From contig CP000875.1 in NCBI GenBank assembly GCA_000018565.1, positions 1,131,199 to 1,195,198 of the forward strand: a stretch of 64,000 bases of DNA, read 5' to 3'. The number at the start of each line of letters is the position of its first letter. The first letter of the stretch is position 1. The translations under genes were made by a program, and so were the position numbers. This document shows positions 1 to 8,287 of the stretch, in pieces. The notes beneath the pieces are model-generated. The model was not told where the DNA came from and made no database searches. It saw only the letters and a list, made by a program, of their open reading frames with translations. The stretch is from Herpetosiphon aurantiacus DSM 785. Lineage in GTDB: Bacteria; Chloroflexota; Chloroflexia; Chloroflexales; Herpetosiphonaceae.

Positions 1-1933
1 CAGTTTGAAATACGGTATCATAGCCAATAATCCAGCGCCATTGGCCATCGCGATGCTTAATGCGAAAGCGATTTTGAATAATTGTACCTGGCTTGGACGT
101 ATATAAACTTGGCAAATAAGCATCAATTTGGATCAAATCATCAGGATGAATTAAGCTACGTAAATCCATTTCTTGCATTTCGAGCATTTCGTTTGTCCCA
201 TACCCAAGCATTGATTCTAATGAGCGATTAATATAGGTTATTTGATTGAGCTTTACATCATATTTATAGACAATACAGGGAATCGAAGCATTAATTTGCT
301 CAACAAGATGCTTACTTTCTTCCAACGATTGCTGAAGATTACGACTTGCGGTGATATCTTCGAGCACAAAACAAAAACGTTGGCCGATTGGTGAAGCGGT
401 GTTAACCGGGCCAATTGTCGCAGTATAGATAATGTTCGAATCGAATGGATCGTTATAGTCAAAGCGTTCTGGCTGACCTTTCGTTCGGCTACGTTGAAAA
501 TATTGAATCCAACGATCAATATCTGCTTGAGGTATTCCAAGCTGGCTCATCGTCATTTCAGCATAGCTAGCTGCAAGTTGCCATTGCTTAACCGTCATTG
601 TATTAGCAGTCAGCAAGACTAAATCAGCCTCAGGCGTAATTTCAACCACCCCCATCATTACGGGAGTGCTAGCATAAAAACTACGCAATAAGGCTTGGCT
701 CTCGACTAAGGCCTCTTCGGTTTTACGTCGCCGATCGAGTTCACGATTAAGCTGTACATTCTTATTTGATAACTCATTTGTGCGTTCTTCAACCTGTTCT
801 TCTAAACGACGAACCATCAGCATTAATGCCTGCTCTTGTTCACGCAACTCAGCATATAAACGAGTTTGTTCGAGTGCTTCAACAAAACGGGTGCCAATAT
901 CACGCGCAATCTCAAGATCTTCTTGCATAAATGGCAAATTGATGTGAGTACGCAATAAACTTAATATGCCAACTGGATGTTCGTTCCAATAGAGACCAAC
1001 CATTAGCACACTGTGTAATTTATATTCACCTAATAGCGGTTGAAATTCGCTTGCTTCAAGTAGCAATTGATGCTCATAGATGTTTAATGCTAAGGGTTGA
1101 TTAGAAATAAGCACTTGATAGCGTAACGAATCAGGTGCGAGTTGATCAGCCCATTCTGCCGACATTCGATAGAGTTGGGTACGATAATCGGTTTGTTGAT
1201 GATGAAAAATCTCTTGCTGAATCTGGCTGGGTTGGCTCATACTCAGGATTTGAATCATACAGCCATCGCTAAAATGCTGGCACAAATGCTTACTCAACGC
1301 CATGAGCATGCGATCCAAATTCAAGCCAGTGTGAGCCAAAATATGCGACGATTCGCTCATCATCTGCATGCGCTGGTAGGCTTGCACCTCGTATTCGCGG
1401 GCATAGCGAGCATCCAAATGCAGGCTGAGATTGGCAATTGCTTGCGCTACCATGACATACAGCGGATGTTCGCTGGGTGGGCTAGCCTCGGCTACTTCGA
1501 GCACAACAATGCCCCACAAACGACCATAGGCTCGCAAAGGAATCAGCCACACAGGTTCGTTCGTGCTAGGCAGCGGTAAACCAAATTCAGTTGGTTTAGC
1601 CAAGCGTTGAGGAGCCAAAAGCGCCTGCGGAGCACTGAAATAATACTGTTCCAGCCAGGCCAAACGGGTTGCTTGAGCTAAAAGTTGATAGCGGTCTGCT
1701 TGGCCGAGCACAAAACCTTGCAGCAATGTTTTCGGATCGGTGGGAATAAATAGCAGCCAAGTGGTCAGATGAGTCAGCCAAGGTTTAAAATAGTGGGGCA
1801 GGCTTTCGCCACCTAAACTTTCATTGGCAACCAAGGTTACAAACTGATTGAGCGCCAATTGCCAAGGCGTAGCTGGTTGGCCTAGGGCGATAGTTGGCAC
1901 AGCATCGGCATCAGATTGTTGCAGAAAACTCAT
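1..1933 (-). CDS. GAF/PAS multi-domain sensory protein, 3' end outside window
   Basis: This minus-strand frame is open from an ATG at 1933 to the window edge, about 644 codons, so the C-terminal output domain is missing. An AGGTGG ribosome site lies about 8 nt before the ATG. The first ~190 residues look like a degenerate sensor segment. A GAF-like domain follows at roughly 200-330, then a charged coiled coil at about 345-395 (includes EEQVEERTNEL). A first PAS domain starts near 411 and a second near 540 (SIPCIVYKYDV, SMLGYG, then the PAC-like RIKHRDGQWRWI). No signal peptide or membrane segment is seen, so a cytoplasmic sensor is likely. The output could be a histidine kinase, a GGDEF/EAL domain or a phosphatase; the visible part does not decide. 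Confidence 0.8.
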   Translation of the reverse strand, partial: MSFLQQSDADAVPTIALGQPATPWQLALNQFVTLVANESLGGESLPHYFKPWLTHLTTWLLFIPTDPKTLLQGFVLGQADRYQLLAQATRLAWLEQYYFSAPQALLAPQRLAKPTEFGLPLPSTNEPVWLIPLRAYGRLWGIVVLEVAEASPPSEHPLYVMVAQAIANLSLHLDARYAREYEVQAYQRMQMMSESSHILAHTGLNLDRMLMALSKHLCQHFSDGCMIQILSMSQPSQIQQEIFHHQQTDYRTQLYRMSAEWADQLAPDSLRYQVLISNQPLALNIYEHQLLLEASEFQPLLGEYKLHSVLMVGLYWNEHPVGILSLLRTHINLPFMQEDLEIARDIGTRFVEALEQTRLYAELREQEQALMLMVRRLEEQVEERTNELSNKNVQLNRELDRRRKTEEALVESQALLRSFYASTPVMMGVVEITPEADLVLLTANTMTVKQWQLAASYAEMTMSQLGIPQADIDRWIQYFQRSRTKGQPERFDYNDPFDSNIIYTATIGPVNTASPIGQRFCFVLEDITASRNLQQSLEESKHLVEQINASIPCIVYKYDVKLNQITYINRSLESMLGYGTNEMLEMQEMDLRSLIHPDDLIQIDAYLPSLYTSKPGTIIQNRFRIKHRDGQWRWIIGYDTVFQT

Positions 1934-2025
1934 GCAGCTACCACCTTTCATAATCGGCCAATTGCGCAAGGCAGATCATAGCAAGGCTTCACAGGTTCGT
2001 CAGGATGACTAGCGCCTTATTTGGA

Positions 2026-2046
2026 GGGTAGACATCTGGTCTACCC
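2026..2046 (-). terminator. Perfect 8-bp hairpin after the epoxide-hydrolase-like gene
   Basis: GGGTAGAC and GTCTACCC enclose a 5-nt loop, 16 bases beyond the stop of the minus-strand gene. There is no strong T run, so it may be a weak terminator or an RNA 3' end. Confidence 0.45.
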
Positions 2047-2061
2047 TGCTTCACCATGGTT

Positions 2062-2928
2062 CTACCACTCACCCCGTACAAATGGGATCAACACAGCATT
2101 CACCTCATTGGGCGCTTCTTGTTGTACCCAATGGCTCACATCGCTCAGGTAGCGGATGCGTAAATCGGTCACATAACGTTCAGTGCCGTAGGTCAATTCT
2201 TGGCCCAGTGCCGTATCAGCAGTGCCCCAAATTAACAACGTTGGAACATGAATATGATGGGTCGATAATTGACGGAGATAGCGCGAGCCTTGGCGGATAT
2301 AGGCTCGATACCAATTAATCATCGCTCGTAATGCCCCGGGCCGGCCCCAAGCCTGATGATAGACCTGAATATCTTCAGCGCTAAATACCCCAGGCCGTTG
2401 CACCGCGCCAGTTAAGGCTTTGGTCAGCACTTGAAAGTTGTTGCGTTTGGCCGACCACTCAGGCAAATGGGGTATTTGAAAGGCAAACATATACCACGAA
2501 CGCAGCATTTGGCGCGGGTTGGTCAAAAGACCTTTGGCCATGAGCAGCGGATGCGGCACATTCATAATGACCAAGCGTTCAAGATAGCCATGATAGCGCA
2601 TGGCAAACATCCACGCTACGGCTGCGCCCCAATCGTGGCCGACAATTGTCGCTCGCTCAAAGCCCAAATGCTCGATGAGCGCCCGTACATCATCAATTAA
2701 TAGATCAATTGTGTAGTGCTGCCACAACGCTGGCTTATCCGAGATGTTGTAGCCACGTTGATCGAGTGCAACGACCGTGTGGGTTTCGGCCAAAGCTGGA
2801 ATTTGATGCCGCCACGAATACCAAAATTCGGGAAAGCCATGCAATAGCACCACCAACGGCCCGCTACCAGCTCGTACATAATGCAAATTAAGCCCATTGA
2901 TCAAGGCTGTTGCATGTTCAAGTTCCAT
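2062..2928 (-). CDS. Alpha/beta hydrolase, epoxide-hydrolase-like
   Basis: The 288-residue protein has the alpha/beta-hydrolase layout of soluble epoxide hydrolases. It has an oxyanion-hole HGFPEFWYSW motif near residue 31, a nucleophile elbow GHDWGAA near 97 (Asp as nucleophile, as in epoxide hydrolases and haloalkane dehalogenases), and a late SHWVQQEAP motif supplying the catalytic His. Length matches the family. No signal peptide is present, so it is cytosolic. Its ATG overlaps the stop codon of the upstream 73-codon gene (TAATG), so the pair is translationally coupled. Known family members hydrolyse epoxides to diols; the substrate here is unknown. A haloalkane dehalogenase is the main alternative, but the HGFPEFWYSW context fits epoxide hydrolases better. 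Confidence 0.85.
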   Translation of the reverse strand: MELEHATALINGLNLHYVRAGSGPLVVLLHGFPEFWYSWRHQIPALAETHTVVALDQRGYNISDKPALWQHYTIDLLIDDVRALIEHLGFERATIVGHDWGAAVAWMFAMRYHGYLERLVIMNVPHPLLMAKGLLTNPRQMLRSWYMFAFQIPHLPEWSAKRNNFQVLTKALTGAVQRPGVFSAEDIQVYHQAWGRPGALRAMINWYRAYIRQGSRYLRQLSTHHIHVPTLLIWGTADTALGQELTYGTERYVTDLRIRYLSDVSHWVQQEAPNEVNAVLIPFVRGEW

Positions 2929-3149
2929 TAATCATCCTCTTTTTTCAATAATGATTCGCGGGCATTGGCGGCTTTGGCTGCGAGCAAACGCAAGGCATAT
3001 TCGGTTTCTGAGTCGTTATGCAAGTGGGCAGGCTTCATCAACAGACCAGCCATTTGCTGCAAATGCGCCAATTCGGCTGGGTTTTTGGCTTCAATCGCTT
3101 GGGCAATTGCTTGACGCAAGTGTTGTTGAATAAACTCAATAGTTAACAT
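2928..3149 (-). CDS. Small hypothetical protein (73 aa)
   Basis: A short, mostly helical, soluble protein with no recognised motif and a Lys/Asp-rich C-terminus. The ATG at 3149 is preceded by AAAGGAG, which lies inside the last codons of the upstream 64-codon gene. Its TAA overlaps the ATG of the hydrolase gene by one base. This coupling makes it a real gene in a three-gene operon. It resembles the 64-aa neighbour in being a short alanine- and leucine-rich helical protein, so the two may share ancestry; this is a guess from composition. Confidence 0.65.
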   Translation of the reverse strand: MLTIEFIQQHLRQAIAQAIEAKNPAELAHLQQMAGLLMKPAHLHNDSETEYALRLLAAKAANARESLLKKEDD

Positions 3150-3151
3150 GA

Positions 3152-3346
3152 TTAAGCTCCTTTCACAGCCTGCGCTAAATGAGCAAAGCGTTGGGCATTG
3201 GCTGAATCATCGGCCTGCTGGGCTAGATCGGCCAAAAATTCACATAAACGCTGCATCTGGCGCAACTCAATCTGGCCCCCATCAAGCGTTTTACGGGCAA
3301 TCAAGGCCTCGGCATACTCGTAAATAGCATCAATCGATAAAGCCAT
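3152..3346 (-). CDS. Small hypothetical helical protein (64 aa)
   Basis: First gene of the operon that continues into the 73-aa protein and the hydrolase. Start choice is open among a TTG at 3352 and ATGs at 3349 and 3346. GGAGG at 3353-3357 sits 6 nt before the 3346 ATG, which is preferred. The product is short, helical, alanine-, leucine- and glutamine-rich and soluble, and no family is recognised. Its last codons contain the ribosome site of the next gene. Confidence 0.6.
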   Translation of the reverse strand: MALSIDAIYEYAEALIARKTLDGGQIELRQMQRLCEFLADLAQQADDSANAQRFAHLAQAVKGA

Positions 3347-3349
3347 CAT

Positions 3350-3679
3350 CAACCTCCATAAAAATTGGGCTTATAGAGTTGCCTAAAAAGTATCACTATG
3401 GAAGAACGATTCAATGATTTTCTTCCATAATCGACCTTTTAGGGGGTGCAGGGGGATGAAAACCTCCTGCGTTTCCCGCCTTGAGGCGGGACGGAAGGGT
3501 GGTGATCTTGCTGAAATGAGGATTGTGAAAATCTATCAACCCTATCCATAAATACAGATAGATTGTTAATTGAGGATTGCTGCCATCATTGAAACTTCTG
3601 TGTTAGACTGTGCAACAGTTGCTCATAGCATAGCGTAGCATACAGCAGGAAATGGTGCTGAGCCTAAGGAACCATAGAT
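3350..3679. other. Intergenic gap between divergent genes
   Basis: About 330 bases between divergent genes. It contains one copy of the G-rich double-hairpin repeat (3437-3506). The remaining sequence is AT-rich and should hold the promoters for both sides. I could not assign -35/-10 boxes with confidence. Confidence 0.6.
3437..3506 (+). repeat. G-rich double-hairpin intergenic repeat, copy 1
   Basis: Begins TTTTAGGGGGTGCAGGGGGA and ends GGGACGGAAGGGTGGTGAT. It contains two neighbouring hairpins: GCAGGGGG against CCTCCTGC, and CCCGCC against GGCGGG. Nearly the same sequence recurs at 6294-6366 (same strand) and 58591-58652 (opposite strand). Confidence 0.85.
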
Positions 3680-5140
3680 ATGAGTATAGCAACCGAGCGA
3701 ACGTTGTGTCCAATCTGTGGCACCGATAATCGCAATGATGCCAAATTCTGCCAACAATGTGGCAATAATATAGTTTTGAACAATCGCTATCGCATCACCC
3801 GTGCCATCAAAGAGGGCGGCATGGGCGCGGTGTATGCTGCTACCGATCAAAGTGGTAAACGCTACGCGCTTAAATCATTGATCGATCGGTTTAACGATAA
3901 GGCCGAACGTGATGAAGCGATTGAACGATTTAAAGAAGAAGCTTCGATTCTGCGTGAATTGCAGCATCCGCAAATTCCCCATGTGTATGGCGATTTCTTG
4001 CATGGTGGGCGCTACTACCTCGCGATGGATTTTGTCGAGGGCGACGATTTAGAAGATTTGCAGCGTCACCAAGCCAACGAGCAATTCGATGAACCAACCG
4101 TGTTGCACTGGGCCGAGCAAATTGCCAATGTACTTGATTATCTGCACGAACGGCGTTTGATCTATCGCGATGTCAAACCATCCAATATTATGATCGAACG
4201 TAAAACTGGCAATGTTAAAGTTGTTGATTTTGGGATTGCCAAATTGTTTCAGCCCAACGAGCGCGGCACGTTAATTGGTACGCCTGGCTATTCGCCGCCT
4301 GAGCAATATCAAGGCCAAGCCACGCCGCAATCGGATATTTACGCCTTGGGCGCGACTTTGCATCATTTATTAACAGGCCGCGATCCACGTGATGAAGCGC
4401 CGTTTTCCTTTCCACCAGTGCGCCAGCTTGCGCCCAAGGTTTCGGCGGCCACTGAGCAGGCTATCAGCAAAGCCTTGGAAATGGAAATTAGCAAGCGTTG
4501 GAAAAGTGCCGCAGCGTTCCGTGCCGCCTTGCCATTAGAATCATTGCACAAACCCAAACCAAAGCCCAAGCCTCAACCGCAAGCAACGGTGATTCTGGAG
4601 CAAAAACCGCAAAAACCAGCGATGGCCGCTAGCGTTGGGGCGATTCCGCAACCGCAAAAGGCTGCGCCAACCAGTAGCACCAAGCCCAAACCCAAGCCCA
4701 AAAGCCAGCCTTTGCCTGCCAAACCTAAACCAGCCGCCAAGCCGCAAAAGCGCTTTCGGCCATGGATTCCCCTACTAACAATTATAATTGTCGGGGTGTT
4801 GTTGGCGCTCGGCATTCCAGGCATGGATCAAAAGATTTTGAATTTGTTCAACTCAAGCACTACTACCAGCGTTACGCCAATTCCACAGGCGGCAACCACC
4901 CGCTGGGTTGAGCGCAATATTGTAGTGAGTGTTGCTGAAGGCACAAACGATACCGAGATTGCCAATCAACTGAAACAGCAATATCGCCAAGCAATAGTTG
5001 CCGAATTTGGCAATACTGCTAAAATCAACGAGGCATTGATGACCTTTGTGGGTGGAAATCCCCGCAATATCGGCACTGATGCTAGTGGTATCCGCTACGA
5101 AGTAACAATTCGCGCCTCGGTTGCCATTCCTAAGCCCTAA
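3680..5140 (+). CDS. Zinc-ribbon Ser/Thr protein kinase, single membrane span
   Basis: 486 residues. An N-terminal zinc ribbon has Cys10, Cys13, Cys24 and Cys27. A Hanks-type kinase domain spans about 37-290: the glycine loop is degenerate (EGGMGAVYA), Lys65 fits the ATP-anchoring position, YRDVKPSN carries catalytic Asp164, DFG is near 183, and GTPGYSPPEQ is the activation-segment end. A Lys/Pro-rich linker (~295-350) follows, then one membrane helix (~358-378) and an external C-terminal region of about 105 residues with no known fold. Kinases of this layout phosphorylate cytoplasmic targets in response to signals sensed outside. AAGGA precedes the ATG. The glycosyltransferase gene starts 26 bases downstream of the stop, so the two may be cotranscribed. 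Confidence 0.92.
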   Translation: MSIATERTLCPICGTDNRNDAKFCQQCGNNIVLNNRYRITRAIKEGGMGAVYAATDQSGKRYALKSLIDRFNDKAERDEAIERFKEEASILRELQHPQIPHVYGDFLHGGRYYLAMDFVEGDDLEDLQRHQANEQFDEPTVLHWAEQIANVLDYLHERRLIYRDVKPSNIMIERKTGNVKVVDFGIAKLFQPNERGTLIGTPGYSPPEQYQGQATPQSDIYALGATLHHLLTGRDPRDEAPFSFPPVRQLAPKVSAATEQAISKALEMEISKRWKSAAAFRAALPLESLHKPKPKPKPQPQATVILEQKPQKPAMAASVGAIPQPQKAAPTSSTKPKPKPKSQPLPAKPKPAAKPQKRFRPWIPLLTIIIVGVLLALGIPGMDQKILNLFNSSTTTSVTPIPQAATTRWVERNIVVSVAEGTNDTEIANQLKQQYRQAIVAEFGNTAKINEALMTFVGGNPRNIGTDASGIRYEVTIRASVAIPKP

Positions 5141-5166
5141 TCCGCACGAGGAAGTTGCAGACATTT

Positions 5167-6207
5167 ATGCTAAAGCCCCTCTACATTTCGCCGCTCGGCA
5201 AGGGCGGCGTTGATATTGGCATTCAAAATATCACCCGTTCGATGCAACGAGCTGGCCATCAACCAAGTTTACGCCGTTTATCGCACTTATTTAATTTTGC
5301 CCCGATGGCCGCGAAATTGGCGCTGGGCCGCAATTGGTGGCAAGGCCATGATCTGGTTCAGGCGCGTTCACGCTGCGCATGGGCGTTACGCGCACCTGGT
5401 TTGCCATTGGTGACGACGGTGCATCACATCGTGACCGACCCATTGCTTCAGCCCTATAGCTCACCGCAACAACGCTTGTTTTATCGCTTGGTTGAAAAAA
5501 CCTACGATGGCTTATCGGTACGCTTGGCTGATGAAGTGATTTGTGTCAGCCGTTACACGCAGGAGCAAACCCGCCTGACCTACGGCGACCGCCCGACCAC
5601 CGTGATTTACGATGGGATTGATACCGAAGTTTTTACCCCAGCCCCAGATTTTCAGCGCACCAACGATTTGCCTGAGCATCCCGCACCGATTCGTTTGCTG
5701 TTTGTTGGCAATCGCACGCGGCGCAAAGGCTTTGATCTGCTGCCAAAAATTATGGATCAACTGGGGCCGCAGTATGTGCTGTATTACACCGAGTCGTTTC
5801 AAGGGGTGCAGGCAGCGCCGCCGCATCCGCAGATGGTGCGGATTGGCACGCCCGACCGTGATGGTTTGATTGCGGCCTATCGTTCCTGTGATGTATTGTT
5901 GTTTCCGGCGCGAGTTGAAGGCTTTGGAATTGTTGCAGCCGAGGCGGGAGCTTGTGGCAAGCCTGTCATTACCACCAACGCCTCAGCGCTGCCCGAAGTG
6001 GTTAATCATGGCGAAACGGGGCTGCTCTGCGAATTGGATAATGTCCAAGCCTTTGTTCAAGCCATCCAAGAGTTGGGCGAAGATCCAGCACGGCGTTTGC
6101 AGATGGGCCAAGCCGCCCGCGAACGCGTGGCCAGCAATTTTGGCTACGATGTCTTGGCGCGAGAACTAGCGGCGGTTTACCGTCGCGCCTTATTTGGCAC
6201 TGCCTAG
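5167..6207 (+). CDS. Glycosyltransferase family 4
   Basis: A GT-B fold enzyme of about 346 residues. The C-terminal half has RLLFVGNRTRRKGFDLL, a typical start of the nucleotide-sugar-binding domain, and EGFGIVAAEAGACGKPVI, the GT4 E-x7-E donor-binding motif. GT4 enzymes transfer a sugar from a nucleotide donor with retention of configuration. The acceptor is unknown. The ATG at 5167 is preferred; a TTG at 5155 directly abuts the GAGGAAG ribosome site and has no spacing. It lies just after the Ser/Thr kinase gene, away from the large polysaccharide cluster at 41.6-49.8 kb. Confidence 0.88.
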   Translation: MLKPLYISPLGKGGVDIGIQNITRSMQRAGHQPSLRRLSHLFNFAPMAAKLALGRNWWQGHDLVQARSRCAWALRAPGLPLVTTVHHIVTDPLLQPYSSPQQRLFYRLVEKTYDGLSVRLADEVICVSRYTQEQTRLTYGDRPTTVIYDGIDTEVFTPAPDFQRTNDLPEHPAPIRLLFVGNRTRRKGFDLLPKIMDQLGPQYVLYYTESFQGVQAAPPHPQMVRIGTPDRDGLIAAYRSCDVLLFPARVEGFGIVAAEAGACGKPVITTNASALPEVVNHGETGLLCELDNVQAFVQAIQELGEDPARRLQMGQAARERVASNFGYDVLARELAAVYRRALFGTA

Positions 6208-6218
6208 TTAAGCGTATG

Positions 6219-6255
6219 AATCAAGGGTTTCGCTCTTATTGCAAAACCCTTGATT
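6219..6255 (+). terminator. 12-bp hairpin after the GT4 gene
   Basis: AATCAAGGGTTT and AAACCCTTGATT form a perfect stem around a 13-nt loop, 12 bases after the stop. It is followed by a short T/A-rich stretch. Intrinsic terminator, possibly weak. Confidence 0.55.
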
Positions 6256-6293
6256 TAGATTTCATCACTGAATTATTTCAAGCCATTAATTGC

Positions 6294-6366
6294 CTTTTTA
6301 GGGGGTGCAGGGGGATTAAAGCCCCCGGCGTTTCCCGCCTTGAGGCGGGACGGAAGGGTGGTGATT
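6294..6366 (+). repeat. G-rich double-hairpin intergenic repeat, copy 2
   Basis: Nearly identical to copy 1. The first hairpin differs in sequence but keeps its pairing (GGGGG against CCCCC). The second stem, CCCGCC/GGCGGG, is identical. Changes that keep base pairing suggest the RNA or cruciform fold is what is conserved. Confidence 0.85.
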
Positions 6367-6420
6367 GGTTAAGCATCGTGCATAACTTTAGAATTTCTAT
6401 ACCTTAATGAATGATCGATT

Positions 6421-6834
6421 TTATTTGTTTGGGGCAAACCATGCGCGAGTTTTATCACGCGATAAATACCAAATAATTACCATACTAATTATTATCGAAA
6501 TAGTTTGTGCTAGTTCTGGCTCATAATCAAATAAAAATCGTGAACTCCAATATAAAACCACAATAATTAATTCTAAGATAACCGCAAGGTTTCTCATTTT
6601 TTCACGAAAACCAAATAGCCCTTGGACGATTTTGATATGTAAAAATGTAAAAGCCCCACTAACTAGCACCATAAAGCCATATGGCAGCAAATAGCCTGGC
6701 TGCAGATCAAGAAATCTCAGTACAAAAATCAACATCATCCCGCCCGCAAAGGTCGCTCGTGCTGCAAATATAAAACCAATCAACATAATTCCCAATGGTT
6801 TTTTGCCATATTTTACTTGCTGAATCTGTTGCAT
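6421..6834 (-). CDS. Small four-helix membrane protein, paralogue 1 of 4
   Basis: 137 residues with four predicted membrane helices. It shares a pattern with the next three genes: an N-terminal PLGxxLIG element followed at once by the first helix, a charged loop between helices 2 and 3, and a C-terminal IWYLSR just after the last helix. This says the four genes arose by tandem duplication. GAGGAA precedes the ATG. No family name is recognised. Last gene in the minus-strand row. Confidence 0.75.
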   Translation of the reverse strand: MQQIQQVKYGKKPLGIMLIGFIFAARATFAGGMMLIFVLRFLDLQPGYLLPYGFMVLVSGAFTFLHIKIVQGLFGFREKMRNLAVILELIIVVLYWSSRFLFDYEPELAQTISIIISMVIIWYLSRDKTRAWFAPNK

Positions 6835-6872
6835 ACTTACTATTCCTCGTTGTTTTTATCAATATTCAAGCA

Positions 6873-7340
6873 CTAATTTATTTCTGGCTGAAATACCTCC
6901 ATTATTTCCGGTTGCTGCAAATAATGAATAATGAGATAACTTATTGCTATCACCGCAGCATCAATCCAAAAGTACCAATTGGATTGAGCCAGACTGAACC
7001 CAGCCAACCCAATCACTGTCCAATCCCACCAAATTGTGGCATTTCGTGCGAAAGGGTATTTTTTGAGTAGGCCTACTCCGAGCAAGCTATGAATTGTGAT
7101 GGCAACACCAATCGCTCCGATAAATACCAACGCCAACCAATGATCTGTTTGAAGCCAATGTTGTAGCAAATCTACGCCTGTACTACCCCCACTTAGCGGG
7201 TCAACTATGCCTGATCCTTGTTGTAAGGCCCAAAATAGGGCATAGCAACCAAAGAGTGCAGTGGCAAATTGGTAGCCAGCAATCAGTTTGATTGGTAAGG
7301 GATTTGGCTTTAATGATGGGACAAAATAGCCTCGTAGCAT
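6873..7340 (-). CDS. Small membrane protein, paralogue 2 of 4 (most divergent)
   Basis: About 155 residues with four hydrophobic helices. The N-terminus keeps PLPIKLIAGYQF, matching the PLGxKLIG start of its neighbours, and the C-terminus keeps YLIIHYLQQ. It has a longer loop (residues ~45-65) than its paralogues. A GTG at 7349 is in frame, but the ATG at 7340 lies 8 nt after GAGGAG and is preferred. The function is unknown. Confidence 0.72.
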   Translation of the reverse strand: MLRGYFVPSLKPNPLPIKLIAGYQFATALFGCYALFWALQQGSGIVDPLSGGSTGVDLLQHWLQTDHWLALVFIGAIGVAITIHSLLGVGLLKKYPFARNATIWWDWTVIGLAGFSLAQSNWYFWIDAAVIAISYLIIHYLQQPEIMEVFQPEIN

Positions 7341-7369
7341 GGTTCTCACTCCTCTGGCTTATAGCTTTA

Positions 7370-7783
7370 TTAGGCTTCGTAGAAATAATCTAAAGTTTCA
7401 GTTCGGCGTAAATACCAGATAACTGCAATGCTGATGCCGATTGAAACCAAATCTGATAATGCAAGGCTTCCTGTTAGCAGATCAAAGGCTGAAAGCGCCA
7501 AGGCCAGAAATTCAAGGAAAACCCCTAGTCGGCGGGCACGCTCACGTTGTTTGAAAATGCCCCAAGTAACCCGCGCATAAAGCACGGTTATGCCAGCATA
7601 GGCCAATACCAGCAGTAATGGGATGAAGAAGTCTGGCCCAAACCATGTTTTCAACTCGAACCCAAGCAAGATGGTTAATCCGGCCATCAGCAATGTGCCT
7701 AAGCCATATCGCACACCAACGAGCTTGAGTCCAAGCGGGGCGGGCAATTTGGTTTGCTGTTTATTAACGGGAACCGTATACAT
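7370..7783 (-). CDS. Small four-helix membrane protein, paralogue 3 of 4
   Basis: 137 residues, four helices, N-terminal LPAPLGLKLVGVRYGLGT and C-terminal AVIWYLRRTE. In layout it is closest to paralogues 1 and 4. AGGGAGAG precedes the ATG. Spacings of 29 and 50 bases to the neighbouring genes suggest one operon. Confidence 0.75.
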   Translation of the reverse strand: MYTVPVNKQQTKLPAPLGLKLVGVRYGLGTLLMAGLTILLGFELKTWFGPDFFIPLLLVLAYAGITVLYARVTWGIFKQRERARRLGVFLEFLALALSAFDLLTGSLALSDLVSIGISIAVIWYLRRTETLDYFYEA

Positions 7784-7833
7784 ATTCTCTCCCTTTCAGA
7801 TTAATTGTTCGCAGGTTGATACGCACGATCTGC

Positions 7834-8205
7834 TTAATGGTTGCACAACGCTACAAGCTTTTGGCGGGTGAGATACCACAGGCAAACCCAGCTTACGACC
7901 CAATCAATCAGCCCAAACCACGACATGTTCCATAACCAACCAATGATCCGTAGCACTTCAAGTATCACCGCAGTTCGGCGGGCTTCGGATTTGCGCTTGA
8001 TCAGTCCATTGCCAACCCAAGCCAGCAGCCAAGCAATCGTGCCAAACAACCCGCCCATAAACAGCCATAGCCCTAAATCAAAGGCTGCACTGTTCTTGAT
8101 GAGCGGGTAGACCGTTGTTGCCGCGCTGAGGTAATAGCGCCAACCAATTAACTTAAGTCCCAAAGGCGTTGGGCTAAAAAGTGATGCTGAATGATCTAGT
8201 TGCAT
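7834..8205 (-). CDS. Small four-helix membrane protein, paralogue 4 of 4
   Basis: 123 residues, four helices, N-terminal PTPLGLKLIGWRYYLSA and C-terminal CLWYLTRQK. First gene of the row, 82 bases downstream of egtD's stop and separated from it by a hairpin. A GAGAGGA ribosome site lies 9 nt before the ATG. Confidence 0.75.
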   Translation of the reverse strand: MQLDHSASLFSPTPLGLKLIGWRYYLSAATTVYPLIKNSAAFDLGLWLFMGGLFGTIAWLLAWVGNGLIKRKSEARRTAVILEVLRIIGWLWNMSWFGLIDWVVSWVCLWYLTRQKLVALCNH

Positions 8206-8246
8206 CGTGTTTATCCTCTCTCATACAATAAGTCGTAATTCAATAC

Positions 8247-8281
8247 GCCGCCGATCGGCATGTTGTTGGCAGATCGGCGGC
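8247..8281 (-). terminator. 10-bp GC-rich hairpin after egtD
   Basis: GCCGCCGATC pairs perfectly with GATCGGCGGC around a 15-nt loop, 7 bases past the egtD stop. There is no T run, so it may act as an RNA 3' stabiliser as well as a terminator. Confidence 0.55.
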
Positions 8282-8287
8282 TTAAGG

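Noticed and set aside
1142-1579. 145-codon plus-strand ORF at the window start
   Set aside because: It lies wholly inside the reading frame of the minus-strand GAF/PAS protein, which shows clear domain patterns.
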